NCBI GenBank assembly: GCA_019634305.1
Contig: JAHQVQ010000027.1
Location: 1-33,931 of the forward strand
Source: Flammeovirgaceae bacterium
Lineage (GTDB): Bacteria > Bacteroidota > Bacteroidia > Cytophagales > Flammeovirgaceae
DNA length: 33,931 bases
Direction of reading: 5' to 3'
Shown: piece by piece, positions 21,553 to 31,685 of the stretch
Layout: each line of letters starts with the position of its first letter
Numbering within the stretch: position 1 is the first letter of the stretch
Position numbers and translations under genes: made by a program
Notes under the pieces: generated by a model
Database searches by the model: none
The model's input: the letters and a program-made list of their open reading frames with translations, nothing else
Told to the model about the DNA's origin: nothing

Positions 21553-24300
21553 TTATCGGTTGAAAGCTGCCATTACAATTTTCTGTTGTTCTTCATTATG
21601 TAATTTTGAGAACCCAGTTGCTGGAGAAGCACTTGGCTTTCTGGCAACAAGTTCTAAATCTTTTCTTTTATAATAAGTTCTCAGTAGGAATGTCCAGTAA
21701 CCCATATTTACAGGTTCTTCTTGTACCCACACCAGTTTGTTCATGTTTTTGTATTTGCTTAGTGCTTTTTCCACTTGTTTTTCAGGGAAAGGATGGATTT
21801 GCTCAATTCTAATAATGGCTACATCCTTTATTTTATCCTGTTGTTGCTTTTCCAGTAAATCGTAATAGATTTTTCCAGAGCACATCAGAACTTTTTCTAC
21901 TTTATTGTATGGCTTTGCATAGTCATCTTCATAAATCTCTTTGAAGCTACCTGTAGTGAATTCTTCAATAGGAGAAACAGCCTTAGGGTTTCTTAAAAGT
22001 GATTTTGGACTCATTACCACACATGGTTTTCTAAAAGGCCAGGAGACTTGTCTCCTCATTAAATGGAAGAAGTTGGCTGGTGAGGTAACATTGGCAACCA
22101 CAATATTATACTCAGCAGCAAGCTGAAGGAACCTTTCTGGTCGGGCGTTGGAATGTTCTGGCCCTTGCCCTTCGTATCCATGGGGAAGTAATAAAACCAA
22201 ACCACTCATTCTATTCCATTTGGATTCACAACTGGTAATGAACTGGTCAATAGTGATTTGTGCACCATTGGCAAAATCTCCAAATTGTGCTTCCCAAATC
22301 ACTAATGCACTTGGGTTGGCCATGGAGTAACCAAATTCAAAACCTAAAACACCATATTCTGATAATAGAGAATTATAGATCATGAACGGAGCCTGATTTC
22401 CCTTATCTATATTGCATAAATTACAATATCGCTCATTGGTTTCAGCATCATTCAAAATAGAGTGCCTATGGGAAAAAGTGCCTCGTTCTACATCCTGACC
22501 AGAAATTCTTACTATTTTGTTTTGCAACAAAATTGAACCATATGCCAATGCTTCGGCTGCAGCCCAATTGAGTGTTTTTGATTCGAAGAACATATTCTTC
22601 CTTTCCTTGATAAGCTTCTCAATTTGCTTAAGCGGCTTAAAATCCTTTGGATAGGAAGTAAGAGCATCGGCAATTTTTAACACCGATTCAAGTGGAATGG
22701 AAGTCTCTGGAGATTTTTCAAAATCTTCAGGAGTTGACTTTCTCATTTCGTTCCATCGTCTTTCAAATGGTTGTTCTCTATATGGAAGTGGATTTTGTTT
22801 TACATCTTTTAGCCTGTCATTCAGTAATTTTTTAAAATCCTTTTCCAGGTTTTTGGCAATTTTAGCATCAAATTCATCTCTTTGAGTAAGTTGTTTACTG
22901 TAGACTTCTCTAGGATTTGGATGCTTTGAAATAATATTATAAAGTTTTGGTTGAGTGAACTTTGGTTCATCACTTTCATTATGGCCATGTCTTCTATAAC
23001 AAACCATATCAACCATGATATCTTTCTGATATTTTTGTCTGAATTCTACAGCCAGTTTTACCGCAAATACTACTGCTTCCGGATCATCACCATTCACATG
23101 AATTTCTGGAGCCTCAATTATCTGGGAGATATCAGTACTGTAAATACTGGATCTGGCATCAGTAAAATCAGTAGTAAATCCTACCTGATTATTAATAATG
23201 AAATGGATTGTTCCTCCAACTTTATAACCTTCCAAGTTAGACATCTGAGCCGTTTCATACACAATTCCCTGGCCTGCAAGCGCTGCATCACCATGAATCA
23301 AAATTGGCAGAATCTTCTTTGAGTCATTGTTATAAATTTTATCCACTTTAGCCCTGGCGTTACCCAAAACTACCGTATCAACAGCCTCAAGGTGAGAAGG
23401 GTTTGGCAATAGGTTTACCGTAACTTCCTTTCCTGCTGGTGTATTGATTTGCGAAGAAAAACCCATGTGGTATTTTACATCACCATCTCCCATTGTTTCA
23501 TCAGGAAGAGCTGATCCTTCAAATTCGGTAAAAACCTGCTCGTAGGTTTTTCCAACAATATTAGTAAGTATATTGAGCCTTCCTCTGTGTGCCATTCCCA
23601 TAATTACTTCCTGAACACCTAATTCAGAAGAATGGTTAATAATAGCATCTAAAGCTGGAATAGTTGATTCACCACCTTCAAGAGAAAATCTTTTTTGGCC
23701 AACATATTTTGTATGCAAGAAATTTTCAAAAACTACAGCTTCATTGAGTTTTTCGAGAATTCTTTTCTTTTCATCTGAAGTTAAAGTGAATTTTGGGAAT
23801 TCTTCTTCTACTTTTTGCCTAAACCATTCATGGATTTCCGGTTCTCTTATTGATGAAAATTCAAAACCTATATTACCACAGTAAACAATCCTCAGTCTTT
23901 TTATTATGTCCTCAAGAGTTGCAGGACCAATTCCTATTTTCTTTCCAGACTGAAAAACTGTTTTTAAATCTGCTTCAGATAGACCGAAGTCTTTCTTATC
24001 TAATAATGCCTGTCTGTTTAACCTGTCTCTTACCGGGTTGGTCTTTGATTCCAGATGCCCTCTTAAGCGATAAGCCTCAATTAATTCATTTACAGCAATT
24101 TCTTTATGAGCCTGCGATTGATCAATCACACCTCCTGCTAGTTCTTCACCATTCTGCCCATAATTTGCCTGCGAAAACTCAAACCCCTCAAAAAATCTTT
24201 GCCAGGAAACATCTACTGATTCAGGATTTTCCTTATAAGATTTGTACATCTCATCGATATAAGTACCGTGAGCATTTGCTATAAAAGAATATTTGTCCAT
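21553..24300 (-). CDS. sucA: 2-oxoglutarate dehydrogenase E1 component
   Basis: 915 aa: SFIANAHGTYIDEMY, MGMAHRGRLNIL, HGDAALAGQGIVYETAQMS, FSHRHSILNDAET, LLPHGYEGQGPEHSNARPERFLQL. Confidence 0.97.
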   Translation of the reverse strand: MDKYSFIANAHGTYIDEMYKSYKENPESVDVSWQRFFEGFEFSQANYGQNGEELAGGVIDQSQAHKEIAVNELIEAYRLRGHLESKTNPVRDRLNRQALLDKKDFGLSEADLKTVFQSGKKIGIGPATLEDIIKRLRIVYCGNIGFEFSSIREPEIHEWFRQKVEEEFPKFTLTSDEKKRILEKLNEAVVFENFLHTKYVGQKRFSLEGGESTIPALDAIINHSSELGVQEVIMGMAHRGRLNILTNIVGKTYEQVFTEFEGSALPDETMGDGDVKYHMGFSSQINTPAGKEVTVNLLPNPSHLEAVDTVVLGNARAKVDKIYNNDSKKILPILIHGDAALAGQGIVYETAQMSNLEGYKVGGTIHFIINNQVGFTTDFTDARSSIYSTDISQIIEAPEIHVNGDDPEAVVFAVKLAVEFRQKYQKDIMVDMVCYRRHGHNESDEPKFTQPKLYNIISKHPNPREVYSKQLTQRDEFDAKIAKNLEKDFKKLLNDRLKDVKQNPLPYREQPFERRWNEMRKSTPEDFEKSPETSIPLESVLKIADALTSYPKDFKPLKQIEKLIKERKNMFFESKTLNWAAAEALAYGSILLQNKIVRISGQDVERGTFSHRHSILNDAETNERYCNLCNIDKGNQAPFMIYNSLLSEYGVLGFEFGYSMANPSALVIWEAQFGDFANGAQITIDQFITSCESKWNRMSGLVLLLPHGYEGQGPEHSNARPERFLQLAAEYNIVVANVTSPANFFHLMRRQVSWPFRKPCVVMSPKSLLRNPKAVSPIEEFTTGSFKEIYEDDYAKPYNKVEKVLMCSGKIYYDLLEKQQQDKIKDVAIIRIEQIHPFPEKQVEKALSKYKNMNKLVWVQEEPVNMGYWTFLLRTYYKRKDLELVARKPSASPATGFSKLHNEEQQKIVMAAFNR

Positions 24301-24936
24301 TTGGTAATAATTACTGGTAATCCCACAAAGCTAATATTTAATGAAAAATAAACAAAGATTAAATTTGCTTATGCGGGTGTGATAATATTATTTATAAACT
24401 GATTAGTGTAAAGGAAACGTTTGTTTTGGAAGAAGTTTGAAAAATCCTAAAAATAAATAATCAATAGTTATTTTTTTATGTCAAAATTTATTTTTTTTTA
24501 AAAGAAAACTAATTATTGATATAAATACATTTAAGTTAAGGGAAAACCTTCTTTATATCAAAAGACCATATTATTATTTTGTTGAATTAATTTCTCTTGC
24601 TTCAGTTTTTTTATGGTTATATGGTGATTTTTTTTTAATTTAGTTAACAACATAAATAAAGTTTAGTTTTTCCTAACTTAAAAAAATGATATTTATAAAA
24701 CTAAATTTTAAATAATAAGCAGATTTTTTTCATATTAGCTTCAAAAACACGTTTGAAATATTAGATTTTAATTTTTTGTATTTTTCTAAACAACTTAATT
24801 AGTTAAAAATACCTGTCGATTTTATATCCTACTATTATGTATAACTCATTAATCTTTAGAAGGAAAATCTTATTATTTAAATGTACCCAAAGCAAACTTT
24901 TGTACTTACATCTAACCAAATAGAATAAAATTATTA

Positions 24937-25818
24937 ATGATTCAATCCTTTCTTAATTATCTACAATACGAAAAAAGAAGTAGCCCTCATACCATCAAAT
25001 CTTATAAAAAAGATTTAGAGCAGTTTAATGATTTCTGTGTCAGTCAAATATTATCAGAAACTGAAACAATAGCTCTGGAAAATGTTCAGTATGAAACTAT
25101 CCGGGGTTGGATTGTTCAACTTATTTCCGATGAAATTTCCCCAAGATCAGTCAATAGAAAAATCGCAACCATAAACACCTTTTATAAGTTTTTACTTAAA
25201 AAAGGGAAAATTGAAGATTTGCCAACCAGAAAGTTACAATCCTTAAAATACTCTAAAAAACTACCCAATTTTGTGAAAGAAGCTGAAATGGAGGGCGTTT
25301 TTGAATCTGGATTTCCTGAAGGGCAAAATTATAGTATGAAGGAAAAATTGGTGATTGAATTATTTTATGGCACAGGAATTAGGCTTTCGGAGCTTATTAA
25401 CCTAAAAGTGGAGGATATAAACCTAAATAATAAAGTGTTAAAAGTTTTAGGTAAAAGAAATAAAGAAAGGATGATTCCCATTAATGCAAAATTATTGGAA
25501 TTATTGGAAAACTATATCACCATACACGAATTAACCCCAGATCATTTTTTGATCACTACTGACAAAGGTAAACAAGCATATCCTTCCATGATTTATAAAA
25601 TTGTAAATAATTACCTGAGTTTATACACCACTTCAGGTAAAAAAAGTCCTCATACGCTGCGCCATACTTTTGCAACTCATCTACTGAATAATGGTGCTGA
25701 CCTTAATGCTATCAAAGATCTTTTAGGACATGCTAATTTAGCTGCTACACAGATTTATACTCATAATTCAATTGAAAGGATAAAGAAAATTTTTGAACAG
25801 GCTCATCCTAAAGCCTAA
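24937..25818 (+). CDS. xerC: Tyrosine recombinase XerC/XerD family
   Basis: 293 aa; GTGIRLSELINL, HTLRHTFATHLLNNGADLNAIKDLLGHANLAATQIYTHNS (R..HxLRH..GH..Y). XerC rather than XerD is suggested by the adjacent hpf gene, as is common in Bacteroidetes. Confidence 0.9.
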   Translation: MIQSFLNYLQYEKRSSPHTIKSYKKDLEQFNDFCVSQILSETETIALENVQYETIRGWIVQLISDEISPRSVNRKIATINTFYKFLLKKGKIEDLPTRKLQSLKYSKKLPNFVKEAEMEGVFESGFPEGQNYSMKEKLVIELFYGTGIRLSELINLKVEDINLNNKVLKVLGKRNKERMIPINAKLLELLENYITIHELTPDHFLITTDKGKQAYPSMIYKIVNNYLSLYTTSGKKSPHTLRHTFATHLLNNGADLNAIKDLLGHANLAATQIYTHNSIERIKKIFEQAHPKA

Positions 25819-26065
25819 ATTTTTTTGTGATAAAATTCAACTATTATAATGAATACTCGTCATAAAAAAGAAAGGGAAATTCGTTATTTTTAACAGTAAA
25901 TAAATAATGGAAGGAGATGCAAAATATAAGGAAAAGTTAATTTTATATTTTGGCGAAACTAACCAGCTATACCGGATAGGTATGAGAAAGGAAAAAATCA
26001 TTTTAGAGATTTTAAAATGATTTACTATAGTTAAACAGTTTTTTAACACTTAAAATTAAAATTGT

Positions 26066-26371
26066 ATGAAACTTCAGATGCATTCGGTACACTTTACAGC
26101 TGATCAAAAGCTGTTGGACTTCATCCAAAAGAAGGTGGATAAATTGGAGACATTTTATGATAGAATCCTGGATGGGGAGGTATTTTTAAGAATTGATAAA
26201 GGGGAGCATAAAAATGGTAACAAGGTGGCTGAAATAAAGATAAATTTACCTGGTAGTTCTTTGTTTTCAAAAGAACAAGCTGGTTCATTTGAAGCTGCTA
26301 CGGATGCTGCCGTAGAATCACTACGAAGACAACTGAAAAAACATAAGGAAAAACTTTTTGCTAAACATTAA
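26066..26371 (+). CDS. hpf: Ribosome hibernation promoting factor, HPF/RaiA family (short form)
   Basis: 101 aa; MHSVHFTADQKLLDFIQKKVDKLETFYDRI...SFEAATDAAVESLRRQLKKHKEKL. Confidence 0.92.
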   Translation: MKLQMHSVHFTADQKLLDFIQKKVDKLETFYDRILDGEVFLRIDKGEHKNGNKVAEIKINLPGSSLFSKEQAGSFEAATDAAVESLRRQLKKHKEKLFAKH

Positions 26372-26395
26372 AACTTGATTAAATCAAAAAAAAAG

Positions 26396-26415
26396 CCCTG
26401 AAAGAAATTTCAGGG
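26396..26415. terminator. Terminator between convergent hpf (+) and glgP (-)
   Basis: CCCTGAAA (26396-26403) GAAA CCCTGAAA-complement TTTCAGGG (26408-26415), GNRA-type loop, A-tract on the left and T-tract on the right, so possibly bidirectional. Confidence 0.85.
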
Positions 26416-26438
26416 TCTTTTTTATGAAAAAATAAGGA

Positions 26439-28085
26439 TTAAGCCAAATACAGTTTTTTATAATAATCCTTCAACATCCTGTTTACAGCAAATTCATCTT
26501 TTGTGCTGATAATACTTCTTTTCATCATTTTTACCCATTTTTTTCTATTGTCATAGTAAGTAGGGATTACTTCGTCAAGAAGGGTTTTATATAAAGCATC
26601 CAAATCGTGTTTATCCTGCTTTTTTTCACTTTTACCTTCAAAACCATCTCCAAATTGCCATCCATTTTTACCATGCTCGCAAGCTTCAGGCCACCATCCA
26701 TCTAAAATACTGAAGTTGAGCACTCCATTCATAGCGGCTTTCATCCCGGAAGTTCCACTGGCTTCTAATGGTCTTCTTGGGTTATTGAGCCAGACATCCG
26801 AACCTCTGGTTAAATGAGCTCCAATGGTCATGTCATAATTTTCAAGGAAAATAACAGCGCCTTTATATTTTTCAGACATTTCCACAAGGTTGGCAACAAT
26901 TGCTTTTCCAGTATCATCGAGTGGGTGAGCCTTTCCAGAGAATATCAATTGCAACTTGTTTTCTTTTAGTAAAGGCTCAATTATTTCCTTATTGGTAAAA
27001 ATCAAATTACTTCTTTTATAAGGAACTGCTCTTCTGGAAAACCCAATCAGTAAAACATCTTCTTTTAGAGTTATGCCAGTTCTTTCTTTTACAAAAGCAA
27101 TTAGATTCTTTTTGTTTTTCTGATGATTGTTCCACAATTTCTCTGAATTTTCTACACTTTCTATCATTTCAGGATCAACCCAGGTGGGTAAATGAATGCA
27201 GTTGGTAATGCCCACTATTTCCGATCTGTTTTTTACATCTTTCCACATTTTGTTAGCTGTTTTGTTATGTAAACCAGCCACAGCATTCGATTTTTTTGAA
27301 AGCCTCAAGGCTCCTACAGTCATGTTGAAAGGCGAACCTCCCAGTTTTTCCAATTGCTTTGCCGTAAAATTTAGGTTAGCACCCATATACATTAACTTAT
27401 CAATAGGGTGAGATTCATTTCCTTGTACTACAGGGGTATGGGTAGTAAACACCACTTGTTTTTTAGTGGCTTCCTTAGCTTCTTTTAAGGACAAGCCTTT
27501 TTCCATTTTTTCCCTGATCAATTCAAACCCAGCAAAAAGGGCATGGCCTTCATTGAAGTGATAAACCTCTGGTTTAATTCCCAGCTTTCGTAAAGCCCTT
27601 ACCCCTCCAATTCCCAAAACCATTTCCTGGGCAATTCTTTCTTCCCCAAACCAACCATAAAGTTGTCCTGTAATCCAGTTGTCACTATTTTCCGGGATGT
27701 CAGTATCCAACATATAAATGGGAGCATTACCAAACTTGGTGACTTTCCATACTTTACAAACTACCTTAATGTTCCTGATATCAACAGAAACTTTCACTCC
27801 GGTTTCTTCGAAACAATCATAATTGTAATTATGGTAAGAATCGTATGGCTGTCCCTTTTTGTCAATTAATTGGTCCGTATAACCCTGTTTCCATTTTATA
27901 CCAATTCCCACAATTGGATATTTATGATCTTTTGCTCCTTTTAAATAGTCTCCTGCCAGAATTCCCAATCCACCAGCGTAGGTTCTCAAGGAAGTATCCA
28001 GCCCGTATTCCATACAGAAATAGGCTACTTTTGGTTTTTTATTAGTTTTCTTTTTTGAATTTCCAGCAGTTTTATTTTTTTTCAT
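26439..28085 (-). CDS. glgP: Alpha-glucan (glycogen/maltodextrin) phosphorylase, short GT35-like form
   Basis: 548 aa: AYFCMEYGLDTSLRTYAGGLGILAGDYLKGA, YHFNEGHALFAGFE, VFTTHTPVVQGNE, NNPRRPLEASGTSGMKAAMNGVLNFSILDGWW (PLP-Lys region). Confidence 0.93.
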   Translation of the reverse strand: MKKNKTAGNSKKKTNKKPKVAYFCMEYGLDTSLRTYAGGLGILAGDYLKGAKDHKYPIVGIGIKWKQGYTDQLIDKKGQPYDSYHNYNYDCFEETGVKVSVDIRNIKVVCKVWKVTKFGNAPIYMLDTDIPENSDNWITGQLYGWFGEERIAQEMVLGIGGVRALRKLGIKPEVYHFNEGHALFAGFELIREKMEKGLSLKEAKEATKKQVVFTTHTPVVQGNESHPIDKLMYMGANLNFTAKQLEKLGGSPFNMTVGALRLSKKSNAVAGLHNKTANKMWKDVKNRSEIVGITNCIHLPTWVDPEMIESVENSEKLWNNHQKNKKNLIAFVKERTGITLKEDVLLIGFSRRAVPYKRSNLIFTNKEIIEPLLKENKLQLIFSGKAHPLDDTGKAIVANLVEMSEKYKGAVIFLENYDMTIGAHLTRGSDVWLNNPRRPLEASGTSGMKAAMNGVLNFSILDGWWPEACEHGKNGWQFGDGFEGKSEKKQDKHDLDALYKTLLDEVIPTYYDNRKKWVKMMKRSIISTKDEFAVNRMLKDYYKKLYLA

Positions 28086-28165
28086 AAGTCAGGTTTTTTA
28101 GCTTGGGTGATAATACATACTCAATACCTAAATTTAAGAAATTCTAATTGTTGAAAATTCAATAA

Positions 28166-29305
28166 TTGATTCCTTTTGATTTTAAAATTATTTATAAAAA
28201 AATGGCTTTTGCTAAAAATGAAATATTTTTTTTATTCTTATTCCCCATCTTAATTATTATTTCCTGTAACTCAAAACCAACGGGAGAAAGTAAAAGTTTT
28301 CAAGATATTCCAAATGGAGAAGGGATCGAAAAATATAATAAACCATCCACAATTCTATTTGAGGATAATTCCATTTTACTTATTACACTACAATTCAATA
28401 TTGGTTCGGTTTCAAAAGACATTCAAATGGAGAGAAGTAACCATCCGGTGAATCTGATTTACGAAAAGGAAGGTAAAACCATTTCTTTAAATGGTAAAAT
28501 AAAGACCAGAGGTAATTTCCGAAGCTCAGAATACATCTGCAACTTCCCGCCATACTCCCTTAAATTTCCTGAAAGTGAAGCGGATTCTACCATATTCAAA
28601 GGAGCAAAAAAATTGAAAGTGGTTACCCATTGTATCAATGAAAATAGTGAAAACCCTCAACATTTGTTTCAGGAATACCTGGTTTATAAAATATATGAGC
28701 AACTTACACCCAAAAGCTTTAAAGTTCATTTGCTTAAGGTAAAATATGAAGATGTAGAGAATAAAATACCTAGCTTTTCATCTTATGCATTTTTGATAGA
28801 AAATGATGAAAAAATGGCATTGAGGAATGAAAGTTTACTTTTAGAAGAAATTTTTATGGAAGGGGATAACAATCCGGATTATCAGCAATCTACTTTACTT
28901 TCTGTATTCCAGTTTTTAATTGGAAATACCGATTGGTTTTTGCCGGATCATAATATGAAAGTGATGGTTAATCAGGCTGGAGATACAACAGCCATTCCCT
29001 ACGATTTTGACCTTTCGGGAATGGTAAATGCCCCATATGCACATCAGTATCACAATTTTGGAATGAAAAATATTAGGGATAGAAAGTTTATGGGATTTTG
29101 CAGAAACGAATCTGAATACAAGGAGGTTTTTAATCTCTTTAATAATAAAAAGGAGGAAATACTTTCTTTATATCGGCAATTCCCTCACTTAAATGAAGAT
29201 CAAAAGACGGCTTCTCTGGATTATATTGAATCCTTTTATACCATAATCAACTCTTCTGATTCAGTTGCAAAATATATGGATAGAGCATGTGGAAACACTT
29301 TTTAA
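28166..29305 (+). CDS. Putative lipoprotein with CotH-like kinase-fold features
   Basis: 379 aa; lipobox-like LIIISC; LNGKIKTRGNFR, FKGAKKLKVVTHC, FLIGNTDWFLPDHNMKVM, IPYDFDLSGMVNAPYA. Pattern similar to CotH-type proteins; weak by eye. Upstream start alternatives exist (Met at 28202). Confidence 0.55.
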   Translation: MIPFDFKIIYKKMAFAKNEIFFLFLFPILIIISCNSKPTGESKSFQDIPNGEGIEKYNKPSTILFEDNSILLITLQFNIGSVSKDIQMERSNHPVNLIYEKEGKTISLNGKIKTRGNFRSSEYICNFPPYSLKFPESEADSTIFKGAKKLKVVTHCINENSENPQHLFQEYLVYKIYEQLTPKSFKVHLLKVKYEDVENKIPSFSSYAFLIENDEKMALRNESLLLEEIFMEGDNNPDYQQSTLLSVFQFLIGNTDWFLPDHNMKVMVNQAGDTTAIPYDFDLSGMVNAPYAHQYHNFGMKNIRDRKFMGFCRNESEYKEVFNLFNNKKEEILSLYRQFPHLNEDQKTASLDYIESFYTIINSSDSVAKYMDRACGNTF

Positions 29306-29366
29306 TGTTTTTATAAATATTAATGGATAATCTACATGGTTTAGTGAGGATTAGAAAAATAATCAT

Positions 29367-29398
29367 ATGAATATATTGACATGTATCATGTTATTCAT
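29367..29398. promoter_or_regulatory. Inverted repeat upstream of the molybdopterin oxidoreductase operon
   Basis: ATGAATA (29367-29373) / TATTCAT (29392-29398) enclosing ACATG-tat-CATGT (29379-29391), about 47 bp before the operon start. Confidence 0.35.
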
Positions 29399-29444
29399 GG
29401 GTATTTAGCCTCACTTTTATCTAAAAGATTAATCATCCAAAACC

Positions 29445-31685
29445 ATGAGAACTTCCAGAAGAAATTTCATAAAAATATCATCCATTGGAGTAGGAGGAGC
29501 TGCAGTGGCAGGAGCTGCTGTAAATTGGACATCTGGTCAGATAATCAATGAAGTAATTCCCAAATCATTTCAATATAAGAAAACCTCTACTTATTGCGAA
29601 GTTTGTTTTTGGAAATGTGCAGGTTGGGTGACTACTAATGAGAATGGAGAAGTCTGGAAAGTGGAAGGGCATCAGGATGATCCTCATTGTCATGGCAGAT
29701 TGTGCCCTCGAGGAACTGGAGGAGTGGGGATGTACTATGATGAGGATCGGCTTAAAACTCCTTTAATCAGAAGAACAAAAAATGGGAAACAGGTTTATGA
29801 AGAAGCTTCCTGGGAGGACGCTTTTGCTTATATTGCCAATAAACTGGAATTAATAAAAGAAAAGTATGGTCCTGAATGCGTGGCCTTATTTACTCATGGC
29901 TCTGGTGGTAAATTCTTGGGTCAATTTTTAAAAGCTTATGGTTCTAATAACATTACTGCTCCCTCATTTGCTCAATGCAGGGGTCCCAGAGAAGTTGCCT
30001 TTTTAAGCACCTTTGGAGAACTGGTTTTATCTCCGGAAAGGACTGATATCAGAGATACCAAATGCCTTGTATTAATTGGTTCTCATATTGGTGAAAATAT
30101 GCATAATGGACAAGTACAGGAAATGTCTCAGGCTATTGATAACGGAGCTACTATTATTACTGTAGATCCAAGGTTTTCCACTGCTGCAAGTAAATCCAAA
30201 CACTGGCTGCCTATCAAACCAGCTACTGATTTAGCTTTATTATTAGCATGGATAAATGTAATCATTAATGAAGGTTGGTTCGATAAAGAATATGTTGAAA
30301 AATACTGTTTTGGATTTGAAGAATTGAAAGCGCATGTTCAGCAATATACACCTGAATGGGCGTATGGAATTACTACTATTGAACCTCAGGTGATTCGAGA
30401 TACAGCCAAGGAAATGGCAAAAGCTTCACCTGCTGTAATCATCCATCCTGGCAGACATGTAACCTGGTATGGAGACGATACTCAAAGGTTAAGGGCTGTG
30501 GCTATTTTAAATGCGCTTTTAGGTTCATGGGGAAGAAGAGGAGGATTTTATAATCCTGAAAAAGTTAGTTTACCAGAGTTTCCCCATCCGCCTTTCCCCA
30601 AACCAGAGAAAACCTGGAAGGATTCATTTCCAGATCAATTTAATCTGGCTTATGAAGTCCTTTCTTCAGGAATCTGTGAGGCTTCTATTCCTTCTCCAGA
30701 GAGAGATTGTTCATTTAAGGGCTGGATAGTAAATGGTACTAACCTGATTCAAACACTGCCAAATCAACAACAGACTTTGGATGCTATTCAAAATCTTGAG
30801 CTTTTGGTAGTCATTGATACCATGCCGATGGAAATTACAGGATATGCTGATGTGGTTTTACCAGAATGTACTTATCTGGAAAGGTATGATGCCATTAGAA
30901 ATTCACCACATCGTGAGCCTTACCTGGCCTTGAGAATGCCAGCTACTCAACCAAAATATAATTCAAAACCAGATTGGTGGATCGCCAAAAAACTTGCTGA
31001 GAAAATGGGGCTTGGAGCCTATTTCGGTTGGAAAAATATAGAGGAAATGCTGGATTGGCAACTGAAAAAAGTAGGGTCTTCTTTAAAGGAAATGCAAAAA
31101 CTTGGAGTGAAAAAAATGAACCGCGAGTATGACGATTTGTATTTCGCCAAAGGAGAAGAAATTGAATTTAATACCAATACGGGAAAAATTGAATTATTCT
31201 CCACAGAATTACAGGCTGAGGGTTTTGATCCAATGCCAAAATATACCCCTCACCCAGAGCCACAGGAAGGTTTTTATAGATTGAATTACGGCAGGGCTCC
31301 AATGCATACTTTCAGCCGGACTTCTAATAATCCAAATCTTCATGCTCTGATGCCAGAAAATGCCCTTTGGGTTAATCCAAAAGTTGCCAGGCAATGGGGT
31401 TTGAAAAACGGTCAGGAAATATGGCTTAAAAATCAGGATGGTAAGGTAAGTGACTTTCCCATAAAAGTAAGGATAACTGAAAGAATTAGATGGGATTCAG
31501 TTTATATGGTCCATGGGTTTGGACACAAGGAACAAAGGCTTTCCAGAGCAAATGGAAAAGGGGCAAGCGATACCCAAATGATTACCAATGTAATGATGGA
31601 CCCAATAATGGGAGGAACAGGAATGAGAGGAAATTTCGTGACATTTTTAATTGAAAAACCAGAAAAAGAGGAGGTGACATTATGA
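29445..31685 (+). CDS. Tat-exported molybdopterin oxidoreductase, polysulfide/thiosulfate reductase (PsrA/PhsA)-like catalytic subunit
   Basis: 746 aa; twin-arginine TSRRNFIK; Fe-S motif CEVCFWKCAGWV...CHGRLCPRG; candidate Mo-ligand Cys in APSFAQCRGPRE; followed by PsrB- and PsrC-like genes. Confidence 0.9.
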   Translation: MRTSRRNFIKISSIGVGGAAVAGAAVNWTSGQIINEVIPKSFQYKKTSTYCEVCFWKCAGWVTTNENGEVWKVEGHQDDPHCHGRLCPRGTGGVGMYYDEDRLKTPLIRRTKNGKQVYEEASWEDAFAYIANKLELIKEKYGPECVALFTHGSGGKFLGQFLKAYGSNNITAPSFAQCRGPREVAFLSTFGELVLSPERTDIRDTKCLVLIGSHIGENMHNGQVQEMSQAIDNGATIITVDPRFSTAASKSKHWLPIKPATDLALLLAWINVIINEGWFDKEYVEKYCFGFEELKAHVQQYTPEWAYGITTIEPQVIRDTAKEMAKASPAVIIHPGRHVTWYGDDTQRLRAVAILNALLGSWGRRGGFYNPEKVSLPEFPHPPFPKPEKTWKDSFPDQFNLAYEVLSSGICEASIPSPERDCSFKGWIVNGTNLIQTLPNQQQTLDAIQNLELLVVIDTMPMEITGYADVVLPECTYLERYDAIRNSPHREPYLALRMPATQPKYNSKPDWWIAKKLAEKMGLGAYFGWKNIEEMLDWQLKKVGSSLKEMQKLGVKKMNREYDDLYFAKGEEIEFNTNTGKIELFSTELQAEGFDPMPKYTPHPEPQEGFYRLNYGRAPMHTFSRTSNNPNLHALMPENALWVNPKVARQWGLKNGQEIWLKNQDGKVSDFPIKVRITERIRWDSVYMVHGFGHKEQRLSRANGKGASDTQMITNVMMDPIMGGTGMRGNFVTFLIEKPEKEEVTL

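Noticed and set aside
22951-23322. 123-aa plus-strand ORF antisense to sucA (also 23850..24284 and other antisense ORFs)
   Set aside because: All lie inside highly conserved sucA coding sequence on the other strand; typical shadow ORFs.
24937-25818. Tyrosine recombinase considered as an integrase of a mobile element
   Set aside because: Size and motifs fit housekeeping XerC/D, it is followed by hpf, and there is no att duplication, tRNA or cargo gene set nearby.
25837-26049. 70-aa minus-strand ORF and a 37-aa plus-strand ORF (25907..26020, MEGDAKYKEKLILYFGETNQLYRIGMRKEKIILEILK) between xerC and hpf
   Set aside because: Too short and motif-free to support as genes; the plus ORF might merit a conservation check but has no clear ribosome-binding context.
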